A stretch of DNA of 64,000 nt from Proluteimonas flavola (GTDB lineage: Bacteria > Pseudomonadota > Gammaproteobacteria > Xanthomonadales > Xanthomonadaceae): positions 19,689 through 83,688 of the forward strand of contig NZ_JAIWPU010000007.1 of assembly GCF_021191705.1 (NCBI RefSeq), given 5' to 3'. The position numbers and the translations under genes were made by a program. This document shows, piece by piece, positions 25,292 through 32,948 of this stretch. The notes beneath the pieces were generated by a model. It searched no databases and had not been told where the DNA came from. It worked only from the letters and a program-made list of their open reading frames with translations. Each line of letters starts with the position of its first letter. Position 1 is the stretch's first letter.

Positions 25292-26896
25292 ATGTTCACT
25301 GCTGCCGACCTGATCGACGTGCTGCGCCGCCGGAGGCGCCGTTCGATCCGGCCGGAAGACGCGCCCGAAGGATTCCCGGCAGGCTGGACCCGCTGGTTCG
25401 ACACGATGCGCGCGCGCGTCGGCGCGGTGACCGGCGCGACCGCTGATGCGATCGTCGCGGTGCTCGTCGCGCGGCCCGCGCCCCCGCGGCGCAAGGGTCA
25501 TGTGCCGAAGAATGCGCTGGCCGCCTGGATCAGTCTGCTGCATCCGCGCTGGGAACCCGAGCCTCGCGAGCATCGCGGCCCCAAGCGCGTGTCCATGGCG
25601 CTCGCGCTGCTGGCGCAGCTGCTCTGGGTCAGTGGCCTGCTGTTGCTGACCCAGGCCCGTTTCGCATCGCCGGCGCCTGCGGCGCTGGGCGAAGCACACG
25701 TGGTGCAGGCCGTCTTCATCGGTGACGGCACGCCGGAAGATGCGGGCGCCGGCGAGCAAGGCGAGCCGGTTCCGGTCACGGTGGTGCAGGCGTCACCGGC
25801 TCCGACGGCGACGCCCGTACCGTCGGACGCGCAGCCGGCGCCGACCGCAGCGCAGGACACGTCGACCGCGCAGGATGCCGTGGTCGCGACCGAGCCCGTC
25901 GAGCCGGCGGAGCAGGTGCTGCAGGTCACGCAGACACCGGTGCCGGATATCGACTTCACCCTGCCACCGCCACGCCCCGGTGCCCCGCCGGAGGTCGTTG
26001 TGCGTGATCGCCAGGTCCCCGAGGCGCAGCTGCAGGCCGTCGAGATCCCCGCGTTGCGTACGCCTGCGCCGCTGGCGGACGTCACCGCGCAGCAGCGCGA
26101 GGTCGAGGTCGAAGTCCGAGATCGCAGCGTGCCGCAGCCGACCGAGACCTTGCGCCTGCCGACGCGCGAGGCACCGTCGGTCGTCGTCGATGCGCCCGAG
26201 GTTCCGGCACGACAGGTCGCCGACGTCGTCGCCCGCGAACGCGCGGTGCCGATGCGCGAAGCGCCTGCGCCCGCCGCCGAGTCGCCCGCGCCCGTTGCCC
26301 CCGTCGCGGCGGCGCCATCGCCACGACCGCCGACACCTGCGCTACCCGGCACGCGCAGCCCTGCGCCGAATCCGACAGCGGGCGCCGGTTCGCGCGCGGG
26401 CATGCCGCCGGGCGCCGCGCCCTCGACCCGCGCCGCCGACGATTGGGGCGACGGCGCCACCGTGCGGGAAGGCGGCCAGCCCGGCAGTCCGTCCGGCCTG
26501 CTCGGCGCCGACGGCCGACCGCGTCTCGCCGGTGACGGACGGGTCGGTGGTGGCCTGCCGCCGGGCACGGTCACCGAGGATTTCGCCCGCATCGATCGTG
26601 AAGGCACCTGGCTCAAGCGGCCGCCGACCGACTACGAGCCGACGAGCTTCGACCGCTTTTGGACGCCCAGCGAAACCCTGCTGCAGGAATGGGTGCGGCG
26701 CAGCGTCAAGACCGTGCTGATCCCGATTCCGGGAACCAGCAAGACCGTGCAGTGCAGCGTGGCGCTGCTCATGTTCGGCGGCGCCTGCGGCATCACCGAT
26801 CCGAACATGCAGGACGTGGAGACCGACGGTCGCCCGCCACCGGATGTGCCGTGGAAGCCGGAGCTTCAGGAAGACCAGGACAGCCTTGGCGGCTGA
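25292..26896 (+). CDS. Transmembrane repetitive protein (Xanthomonadaceae family, function unknown)
   Basis: A 534-residue protein: a basic cytoplasmic N-terminus, one membrane helix (about 101-121), a long Pro/Val/Ala-rich periplasmic region (130-430) and a compact C-terminal domain (about 440-500). The middle contains degenerate repeats of the form V-R-D-R-x-V-P (VRDRQVPEAQ, VRDRSVPQPT, ARERAVPMRE). The C-terminal part has two cysteines (T-V-Q-C-S-V and G-G-A-C-G-I). The topology recalls TonB-type energy transducers, but I see no TonB C-terminal motif and no ExbBD genes nearby. It begins 28 bases after nfuA and may be co-transcribed. Confidence 0.7.
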   Translation: MFTAADLIDVLRRRRRRSIRPEDAPEGFPAGWTRWFDTMRARVGAVTGATADAIVAVLVARPAPPRRKGHVPKNALAAWISLLHPRWEPEPREHRGPKRVSMALALLAQLLWVSGLLLLTQARFASPAPAALGEAHVVQAVFIGDGTPEDAGAGEQGEPVPVTVVQASPAPTATPVPSDAQPAPTAAQDTSTAQDAVVATEPVEPAEQVLQVTQTPVPDIDFTLPPPRPGAPPEVVVRDRQVPEAQLQAVEIPALRTPAPLADVTAQQREVEVEVRDRSVPQPTETLRLPTREAPSVVVDAPEVPARQVADVVARERAVPMREAPAPAAESPAPVAPVAAAPSPRPPTPALPGTRSPAPNPTAGAGSRAGMPPGAAPSTRAADDWGDGATVREGGQPGSPSGLLGADGRPRLAGDGRVGGGLPPGTVTEDFARIDREGTWLKRPPTDYEPTSFDRFWTPSETLLQEWVRRSVKTVLIPIPGTSKTVQCSVALLMFGGACGITDPNMQDVETDGRPPPDVPWKPELQEDQDSLGG

Positions 26897-26952
26897 TGGA
26901 CGGCGTCCGCCATCTGTTCGCAGCGTGTCAGCGCGCTGATACTCGGAACGTT

Positions 26953-27115
26953 CGTCACTCCTGCGCAGGCGGGAGCCCATGGACGTTGCTTCGCGCTCTC
27001 GCTTTAGCTGCGGCTTTTGATTTGGCTTTTGCTTCGCTTGGATTTTGCTCGGCTCGCTCTACGGCTCGATTCAAGTCAAAGGCTGAAAGCCAAAGCCGAG
27101 CCAAAGCAGTTAAAG
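26953..27115. repeat. REP-like element plus an AT-richer imperfect inverted repeat
   Basis: The 357 bases from 26897 to 27254 hold no convincing gene. A REP-like unit at 26953-26983 has the core CCTGCGCAGG and resembles the elements at 36216 and 63277. It is followed by a patch (about 26998-27115) with much lower GC than its surroundings: a left part rich in GGCTTTTG-like units and a right part rich in AAAGCC-like units, which are imperfect reverse complements (for example CTTTAGCTGC against GCAGTTAAAG). The remainder to 27254 shows nothing recognisable. Confidence 0.5.
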
Positions 27116-27254
27116 ACACAGGCCCGCCTCGGGACCAGGCCGAAACCTGGTCAGATCAAATCAAAGAAAGCCCCTCAGGGCGAGACTGGCGCATGCTCGC
27201 CGAAACGGACACGCGGCCATCAGGCAGCGCGAAAACAGCGCCGCCGCACCGCGC

Positions 27255-27680
27255 TCAGCGGTCGTGCGCCCCGCGCAGATCGCGCAGCTGGCTCGGCTGC
27301 GCCGCGAAATACACGGCGAGATCCGCGATCTGCTGGTCGCTCAGGCCGGTGGCCTGCTGCGACATCAGCGCGTGTTCGCGGTCGCCGTCGCGGTAGGCTT
27401 GCAGCGCGTGCGCGAGGTAGTCGCGGAACTGGCCGCCGAGCTTCGGATAGGTCGGATCGATCGGTTCGTTGCCGCCGGCGCCGTGGCAGTCGATACAGGT
27501 CTGGCCGGTGGCCGCGCTCTTGACGTTGGCGGCCTGTTCGCCGGCTTCGGCGGTGCCCGACGGCAGTCCCGCGGACGAACTGCGCGCCGGCTGGGCCTCG
27601 GGATCGTGCGACTGGCCACCGCAGGCGGCCAGCAGGCCGGCGAGCAGGAGGGCGGGCAGGGCGCGGGCCGGTCGGAACAT
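27255..27680 (-). CDS. Small c-type cytochrome, lipoprotein
   Basis: A 141-residue periplasmic monohaem cytochrome. The signal ends L-L-A-A-C-G-G, a lipobox with lipid site Cys20. The haem motif is C-I-D-C-H, and a likely axial Met lies in H-A-L-M-S-Q-Q. The repeated class I pattern (P-K-L-G-G-Q-F-R-D-Y-L, then I-A-D-L-A-V-Y-F-A) resembles cytochrome c4/c5 domains that shuttle electrons to terminal oxidases. It starts nine bases after the stop of the neighbouring cytochrome gene; the pair could act as a split diheme c4. Confidence 0.88.
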   Translation of the reverse strand: MFRPARALPALLLAGLLAACGGQSHDPEAQPARSSSAGLPSGTAEAGEQAANVKSAATGQTCIDCHGAGGNEPIDPTYPKLGGQFRDYLAHALQAYRDGDREHALMSQQATGLSDQQIADLAVYFAAQPSQLRDLRGAHDR

Positions 27681-27688
27681 GGCGCCGC

Positions 27689-28069
27689 TCACTTGGTCAG
27701 CTCCGAAAGGAAGGCGGCGATGTCGGCGATGTCCTGGTCGGTGAAGCTCTGCGCCTGCGCCTGCATCGTCGGGTGACGACGCGTGCCGCGCTTGTATTCG
27801 TGCAGGGCGTTGACCAGGTACTCGCGCGACTGGCCGCCGATCTTCGGCACATGGTAGTGCGGATAGACGTTGCGGTAGCCGTCGATGCCGTGGCAGCCCT
27901 GGCAGGTGTAGGTCAGCTGGCGGCCGGTCGCCGCGTCGCCGCTCAGCGGTGCATTGGTGGCCGGGGCCTCGGTGACGGGGGCAGCGGGCGCGTTGGCTTC
28001 CTGCGCCGAAGCCGTCAGGACGGGCAGAGCTAGAACGAAGCAGGCGGCGAGCATCAGCAGTCGCGTCAT
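27689..28069 (-). CDS. Small c-type cytochrome, secreted
   Basis: A 126-residue periplasmic monohaem protein with a cleavable signal (LALPVLTASAQ). The haem motif is C-Q-G-C-H-G-I-D-G, and P-K-I-G-G-Q-S-R-E-Y-L-V-N-A-L and P-T-M-Q-A-Q-A carry the expected class I features, including a candidate axial Met. It is closely related to the next gene in the operon (same G-G-Q-x-R-D/E-Y-L block), suggesting duplication. A good minus-strand promoter lies at 28178-28207. Both proteins need the ccm machinery at 8585-15428. Confidence 0.88.
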   Translation of the reverse strand: MTRLLMLAACFVLALPVLTASAQEANAPAAPVTEAPATNAPLSGDAATGRQLTYTCQGCHGIDGYRNVYPHYHVPKIGGQSREYLVNALHEYKRGTRRHPTMQAQAQSFTDQDIADIAAFLSELTK

Positions 28070-28177
28070 CGGGGTATCCGCAATCCTGAATGGCTGAAAG
28101 TGCTGTCTGGGAAGCGTGATGCCGTTGCGACCATGCCCCACAGGCGCGTCTTGCATGAACCGGTGCACAACCGGGCC

Positions 28178-28207
28178 AGTATAGCCACGGCCGTGCCGCA
28201 AACCCAA
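28178..28207 (-). promoter_or_regulatory. Promoter of the cytochrome c pair
   Basis: On the minus strand TTGGGT (28207-28202), an 18-base spacer, and TATACT (28183-28178). The -10 matches five of six bases. It lies about 110 bases before the first cytochrome start. Confidence 0.45.
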
Positions 28208-28260
28208 TGCGCTGCACCATCGCGCTGGCCACGACCGGAGGTCACCATGACCTATGGCGC

Positions 28261-28319
28261 ATTCGATGTCATGCACTGGTGATATACCTTGCTACAACAC
28301 CGTAGGGGTCACATCGAAT
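28261..28319 (+). promoter_or_regulatory. Extended -10 promoter flanked by a 9-bp inverted repeat, RND operon
   Basis: TGATATACC (28280-28288) reads as an extended -10 (TG-A-TATACC). Perfect arms ATTCGATGT (28261-28269) and ACATCGAAT (28311-28319) flank it symmetrically, the second ending four bases before the adaptor ATG. This could be an operator or an mRNA structure at the translation start. Confidence 0.35.
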
Positions 28320-28323
28320 CCAC

Positions 28324-29442
28324 ATGTCCACACCGCATGCCTTCGCGTCCGCGGGACGCGTCCTGACTGGCGTCATTCTCGTGTCCGCCGCCCTTGGCCT
28401 GTCCGCGTGCAAGGGAGGTGGCGACGCCCAGGCCAAGCCTGCCGACACCGCCGCGGCACCGGTCCCGGTGGAAACGGTGGCGGTCGCGCGCCGCAGCGTC
28501 GCAGCCAGCTATGTGGGGACGGCCGCGCTGGAAGTCCCACGCGGCGCCGACGTGGTCGCCAAGACCTCGGGTATCGCGCTCGAAGTGCTGGTCGAGGAAG
28601 GCGACGCGGTCCGTGCGGGTCAGCCGCTGGTGCGGCTCGACCCCGATCGCGCACGTCTGGCCGTGCTGCAGAGCCGCGCGACGATGGGCAAGCTGGAGAA
28701 CAGCTACAAGCGCGCGCAGCAGCTGGTGGGCCAGCAGATGATCAGCGCCAACGATCTGGACCAGATCAGGTTCGATCTCGACACCGCGCGTGCGCAGCAC
28801 GAGATGGCGCAGCTCGAACTGTCCTACACCACAGTGACCGCGCCGATCTCCGGCGTGATCTCGCAGCGCATGATCCGCACCGGAAATTTCGTGCAGATCA
28901 ACACGCCGATCTTCAGCATCGTCGACAACGCGCGCATCGAAGCCACGCTCAACGTGCCCGAGCGCGAACTGCGCGTGCTCAAGCGCGGCCAGCCGGTGCG
29001 CCTGCAGGTCGATGCGCTGCCGGGCGAGAGCTTCGAAGGCGTGGTCGAGCGCGTCGCGCCGATCGTGGAATCGCGCAGCGGCACCTTCCGCGTGGTCACC
29101 GCGTTCGCCGGCAACGCGATGCTGCGCGCCGGCATGTTCGGCCGCATCCACATCGATTACGACCAGCGCGCCGATGCGCTGGTGATCCCGCGCAGCGCGC
29201 TGCTCGACGAAGGCGACGAGACCGCGGTCTACACCGTGCAGGGCGGCAAGGCGGTGCGCGTGCCGGTCGAACTCGGCTACATCGACGGCAGCCTGATCGA
29301 GGTCCGCAGCGGTCTCGAAGACGGCGATCCCGTGGTCACGGCCGGCAAGGTCGCGCTGCGCGAAGGCAGCACGGTGCAGGTGATCGGTGAGGGACCGGTT
29401 GCAGCCACGCCTGCCGCCGACGCCCAGAGCGAAGCGAAGTAA
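28324..29442 (+). CDS. RND efflux periplasmic adaptor subunit
   Basis: Membrane fusion protein linking inner-membrane RND permeases to an outer-membrane channel. The 372-residue lipoprotein has its lipid site in A-L-G-L-S-A-C, then paired lipoyl-like halves (A-L-E-V-L-V-E-E-G-D-A-V and V-T-A-P-I-S-G-V-I), a helical hairpin (about 110-160), a beta-barrel domain (R-I-E-A-T-L-N-V-P-E) and a membrane-proximal domain. It heads an operon with two permeases: its TAA shares a base with the ATG of the first. No outer-membrane factor gene follows, so a TolC-like protein encoded elsewhere is expected. No regulator gene is adjacent. Confidence 0.93.
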   Translation: MSTPHAFASAGRVLTGVILVSAALGLSACKGGGDAQAKPADTAAAPVPVETVAVARRSVAASYVGTAALEVPRGADVVAKTSGIALEVLVEEGDAVRAGQPLVRLDPDRARLAVLQSRATMGKLENSYKRAQQLVGQQMISANDLDQIRFDLDTARAQHEMAQLELSYTTVTAPISGVISQRMIRTGNFVQINTPIFSIVDNARIEATLNVPERELRVLKRGQPVRLQVDALPGESFEGVVERVAPIVESRSGTFRVVTAFAGNAMLRAGMFGRIHIDYDQRADALVIPRSALLDEGDETAVYTVQGGKAVRVPVELGYIDGSLIEVRSGLEDGDPVVTAGKVALREGSTVQVIGEGPVAATPAADAQSEAK

Positions 29443-32400
29443 TGGCCGGCGCGCCGCACGACGGCCCCGCCGGCGACGGCCCGGCCGCGGATCCGCACGC
29501 CGCGCCGCCGGGACGGTTCGATCTCGTCGAGTTCTCCACGCGTCGCCGGGTGACGGTGTGGATGGTCGCGATCAGCCTGATGCTGTTCGGCCTGATCGCG
29601 CTGACCAACCTCAAGGTCAACCTGCTGCCCGACCTCAGCTATCCCACGCTGACCGTGCGCACCGAGTACACCGGCGCAGCGCCGTCGGAGATCGAGACGC
29701 TGGTCAGCGAGCCGGTCGAAGAAGCCGTCGGCGTGGTCAAGGGCGTGCGCAAGCTGCGCTCGATCTCGCGCACCGGCCAGAGCGACGTGGTGCTGGAGTT
29801 CGCCTGGGGGACCGACATGGACCAGGCCAGCCTGGAGGTGCGCGACAAGCTCGAAACCCTGTCGCTGCCGCTGGAGGTCACGCCGCCGGTGCTGCTGCGC
29901 TTCAATCCTTCGACCGAACCGATCCTGCGCCTCGCGCTGACCGCGGGCGAGAAGGGCGACGCGGTCGACGAACTCACGCGCATGCGTCGCTACGCCGACG
30001 ACGACCTGAAGAAGAAGATCGAGCCCGTCCTCGGCGTGGCCGCGGTCAAGGTCGGCGGCGGTTTCGAGGACGAAGTGCAGGTCGATCTCGACCTGCAGCA
30101 GATGGCGCGTATCGGCCTGCCGATCGAGAATGTGATCCAGCGCCTGCAGCAGGAGAACATCAACCTGTCCGGCGGTCGGCTCGACCAGGGCACGCAGCGG
30201 TATCTCGTGCGCACGGTCAACCAGTTCTCGAGCGTCGAGCAGATCGGCGAGATGCTGGTCGCCACGCAGTCGGGTGGCGACGACAGCGCCGCGAGCGCGG
30301 CGCAGCAGATGGCGGCGATCGCCGCGGCCAGCGGATCGCAGGCGGTGCTCGCAGCCGCCGCGTCGGTGCAGAGCGCCTCGGGTGCGGGCAGCACGACGAT
30401 CGCCGGCGGCCGCGCGATCCGTCTGCGCGACATCGCCACCGTGCGCCAGGGGTTCAAGGAACGCGAAAGCATCATCCGGCTCGGCGGCGCCGAGGCGGTG
30501 GAGCTGGCGATCTACAAGGAGGGCGACGCGAACACGGTGTCGACCGCCGATGCGGTGCAGGCGCGGCTGGACGTGATCCGCAAGGAACTGCCGCCGGACA
30601 TGACGCTGACCGTCGTCGACGACCAGTCGAAGTTCGTGCGCGCCGCGATCCACGACGTGCGCACCGACGCGCTGATCGGCGGCACGCTGGCCGTGCTGAT
30701 CATCTTCCTGTTCCTGCGCAACGGCTGGAGCACGCTGGTGGTGAGCCTGTCGCTGCCGGTGTCGATCATCACCACGTTCTTCTTCATGGACCAACTGGGG
30801 CTGAGCCTCAACGTCATGTCGCTGGGCGGTCTGGCGCTGGCGACGGGTCTGGTGGTCGACGACTCGATCGTCGTGCTCGAAAGCATCGAAAAGGCGCGCG
30901 AACGCGGGCTCGGGATACTCGAGGCCGCGATCACCGGTACGCGCGAAGTCGGCATGGCCGTCGTCGCATCGACGCTGACGATCATCGCGGTGTTTCTGCC
31001 GCTGGTGTTCGTCGAGGGCATCGCAGGCCAGCTGTTCCGCGACCAGGCGCTGACGATCGCGATCGCGGTCGGCGTGTCGCTGCTGGTGGCGATGACGCTG
31101 ATCCCGATGTTGGCCTCGCTCAAGGGTCGGCCGCCGCTGGCGTTCCCGGAAGAAGCGCCGCATCCGCAGTGGCGCCCGGAAAGGCGTTGGCAGAAGCCGC
31201 TTGCGGCGACCGGTCGCGGCATCGGCGCCGGCGTCCGCGGCGTGCTGTTCGGCATCGTCTGGACGGTGGTGCGCGTGTGGCGCTTCGTGTCGGGCGGCAT
31301 CGGTCGGGTCATGGGCCGCGCCAGCGATCTGGCGATGGCGCCCTACACCCGCGCCGAACGCAGCTACCTGAAAATGCTGCCGGCCGCGCTCGCGCGTCCG
31401 TGGCTGGTGCTGGGCACCGCGACCGCGGTGTTCCTGGCCAGCATGCTGGCGGTGCCGCTGCTCGGCACCGACCTGATTCCGCAGCTGGCGCAGGACCGCT
31501 TCGAGATGACCGCCAAGCTGCCGCCGGGCACGCCGCTGCGCGAGACCGACCGCATCATGCGCGAGGTGCAGCAGGCGCACGCCGGCGACGATGGCGTGGA
31601 ACTGCTGTTCGGCGTCAGTGGCAGCGGCACGCGGCTCGATGCCAATCCGACCGAGAGCGGCGAGAACATCGGCAAGCTGAGCATCGTCATGAGCGGTGGC
31701 GGCAGTCGCGAGTTCGAGGCGCAGCAGACCGAACGCCTGCGCGAAACGATGCAGAAGTATCCGGGCGTCGCTGTCGATTTCGCCCGCCCGCAGATCTTCA
31801 GCTTCTCCACGCCGCTGGAGATCGAACTGCGCGGGCAGGACCTCGACGGTCTGGCGAAGGCCGGCCAGCGCATGGCCGAGATGCTGCGGGCCAACCCGCA
31901 TTACGCCGACGTCAAGAGCACGGTGGAGCAGGGCTTCCCCGAGATCCAGATCGTGTTCGACCAGGAACGCGCAGGCGCCTTCGGCCTGACCACGCGGCAG
32001 ATCGCCGATGCGGTGGTGCGCGCGGTGCGCGGCGAAGTCGCCACGCGCTACAACTTCCGCGACCGCAAGATCGACGTGCTGGTGCGTGCGCAGGAGCGCG
32101 AACGCGACTCGGTCGACCGCATCCGCAACCTGATCGTCAATCCGGGCAGCGCGTCGCCGGTGCGGCTCGATTCGGTGGCCAATGTCGTCGCGACGGTCGG
32201 ACCGAGCGAAATCCACCGTGCCGACCAGGTGCGCGTGGCGGTCGTGTCGGCGAACCTGCGCGGTATCGACCTGGGCACCGCCATGCGCGAAGTGCGGCAG
32301 ATGGTCGCCGAGAATCCGCTCGGTCCCGAAGTCGGTCTGCACATCGGTGGCCAGGGCGAAGAGCTGGCGGAGTCGATGCGCTCGCTGCTGATGGCGTTCG

Positions 32401-32948
32401 CACTGGCGATCTTCCTGGTCTATCTGGTGATGGCCTCGCAGTTCGAGTCGCTGCTGCACCCGTTCGTGATCCTGTTCACCATCCCGCTGGCGATGGTCGG
32501 CGCGATCGGCGCACTGCTGCTGACCGGCAACACGATCTCCGTGGTCGCCTTCATCGGCCTGATCCTGATGGTGGGTCTGGTGGTGAAGAACGCGATCATC
32601 CTGATCGACAAGGTCAACCAGTTGCGCGAGGCCGGCGTGGCGAAGCGCGACGCGCTGGTCGACGGCGCGCGCTCGCGCCTGCGGCCGATCATCATGACCA
32701 CGCTGTCGACGCTGTTCGGCTTCCTGCCGCTGGCACTGGCCTTCGGTGACGGCGCGGAAGTGCGCTCGCCGATGGCGATCGTGGTGATGGGCGGCCTGGC
32801 GGTGTCGACGGTACTCACCCTGCTGGTGATCCCGGTGGTCTACGACCTGCTGGACCGCAAGTCCGATGCGTACTACGCCGAACGCGGCCGCCGCGCGCGT
32901 CTGGGCGCCGCCGCCGAGCATCCCGATGCGGAGGCCCGCGCGACATGA
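29442..32948 (+). CDS. RND efflux permease, subunit 1 (long form)
   Basis: A 1168-residue proton-driven RND transporter, longer than the usual 1020-1050. The proton-relay residues are intact: Asp473-Asp474 in TM4 (G-L-V-V-D-D-S-I-V-V-L-E) and Lys1049 in TM10 (V-V-K-N-A-I-I-L-I-D). Two insertions explain the extra length: an Ala/Ser-rich stretch at about 275-322 in the porter domain, and a basic, partly hydrophobic stretch at about 560-640 between the two halves. The following permease gene overlaps by four bases, so a heteromeric pump like MdtBC is likely. Substrate cannot be told from sequence. Confidence 0.93.
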   Translation: MAGAPHDGPAGDGPAADPHAAPPGRFDLVEFSTRRRVTVWMVAISLMLFGLIALTNLKVNLLPDLSYPTLTVRTEYTGAAPSEIETLVSEPVEEAVGVVKGVRKLRSISRTGQSDVVLEFAWGTDMDQASLEVRDKLETLSLPLEVTPPVLLRFNPSTEPILRLALTAGEKGDAVDELTRMRRYADDDLKKKIEPVLGVAAVKVGGGFEDEVQVDLDLQQMARIGLPIENVIQRLQQENINLSGGRLDQGTQRYLVRTVNQFSSVEQIGEMLVATQSGGDDSAASAAQQMAAIAAASGSQAVLAAAASVQSASGAGSTTIAGGRAIRLRDIATVRQGFKERESIIRLGGAEAVELAIYKEGDANTVSTADAVQARLDVIRKELPPDMTLTVVDDQSKFVRAAIHDVRTDALIGGTLAVLIIFLFLRNGWSTLVVSLSLPVSIITTFFFMDQLGLSLNVMSLGGLALATGLVVDDSIVVLESIEKARERGLGILEAAITGTREVGMAVVASTLTIIAVFLPLVFVEGIAGQLFRDQALTIAIAVGVSLLVAMTLIPMLASLKGRPPLAFPEEAPHPQWRPERRWQKPLAATGRGIGAGVRGVLFGIVWTVVRVWRFVSGGIGRVMGRASDLAMAPYTRAERSYLKMLPAALARPWLVLGTATAVFLASMLAVPLLGTDLIPQLAQDRFEMTAKLPPGTPLRETDRIMREVQQAHAGDDGVELLFGVSGSGTRLDANPTESGENIGKLSIVMSGGGSREFEAQQTERLRETMQKYPGVAVDFARPQIFSFSTPLEIELRGQDLDGLAKAGQRMAEMLRANPHYADVKSTVEQGFPEIQIVFDQERAGAFGLTTRQIADAVVRAVRGEVATRYNFRDRKIDVLVRAQERERDSVDRIRNLIVNPGSASPVRLDSVANVVATVGPSEIHRADQVRVAVVSANLRGIDLGTAMREVRQMVAENPLGPEVGLHIGGQGEELAESMRSLLMAFALAIFLVYLVMASQFESLLHPFVILFTIPLAMVGAIGALLLTGNTISVVAFIGLILMVGLVVKNAIILIDKVNQLREAGVAKRDALVDGARSRLRPIIMTTLSTLFGFLPLALAFGDGAEVRSPMAIVVMGGLAVSTVLTLLVIPVVYDLLDRKSDAYYAERGRRARLGAAAEHPDAEARAT

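Noticed and set aside
25292..26896. TonB energy transducer
   Set aside because: Topology is similar, but no TonB C-terminal motif was found and no ExbB or ExbD gene is adjacent.
29277..32921. 1214-codon open frame on the minus strand opposite RND permease 1
   Set aside because: It is the antisense shadow of a well-supported permease; composition is His/Arg/Gln/Asp-rich, typical of GC-rich shadow frames, with no recognisable domain.
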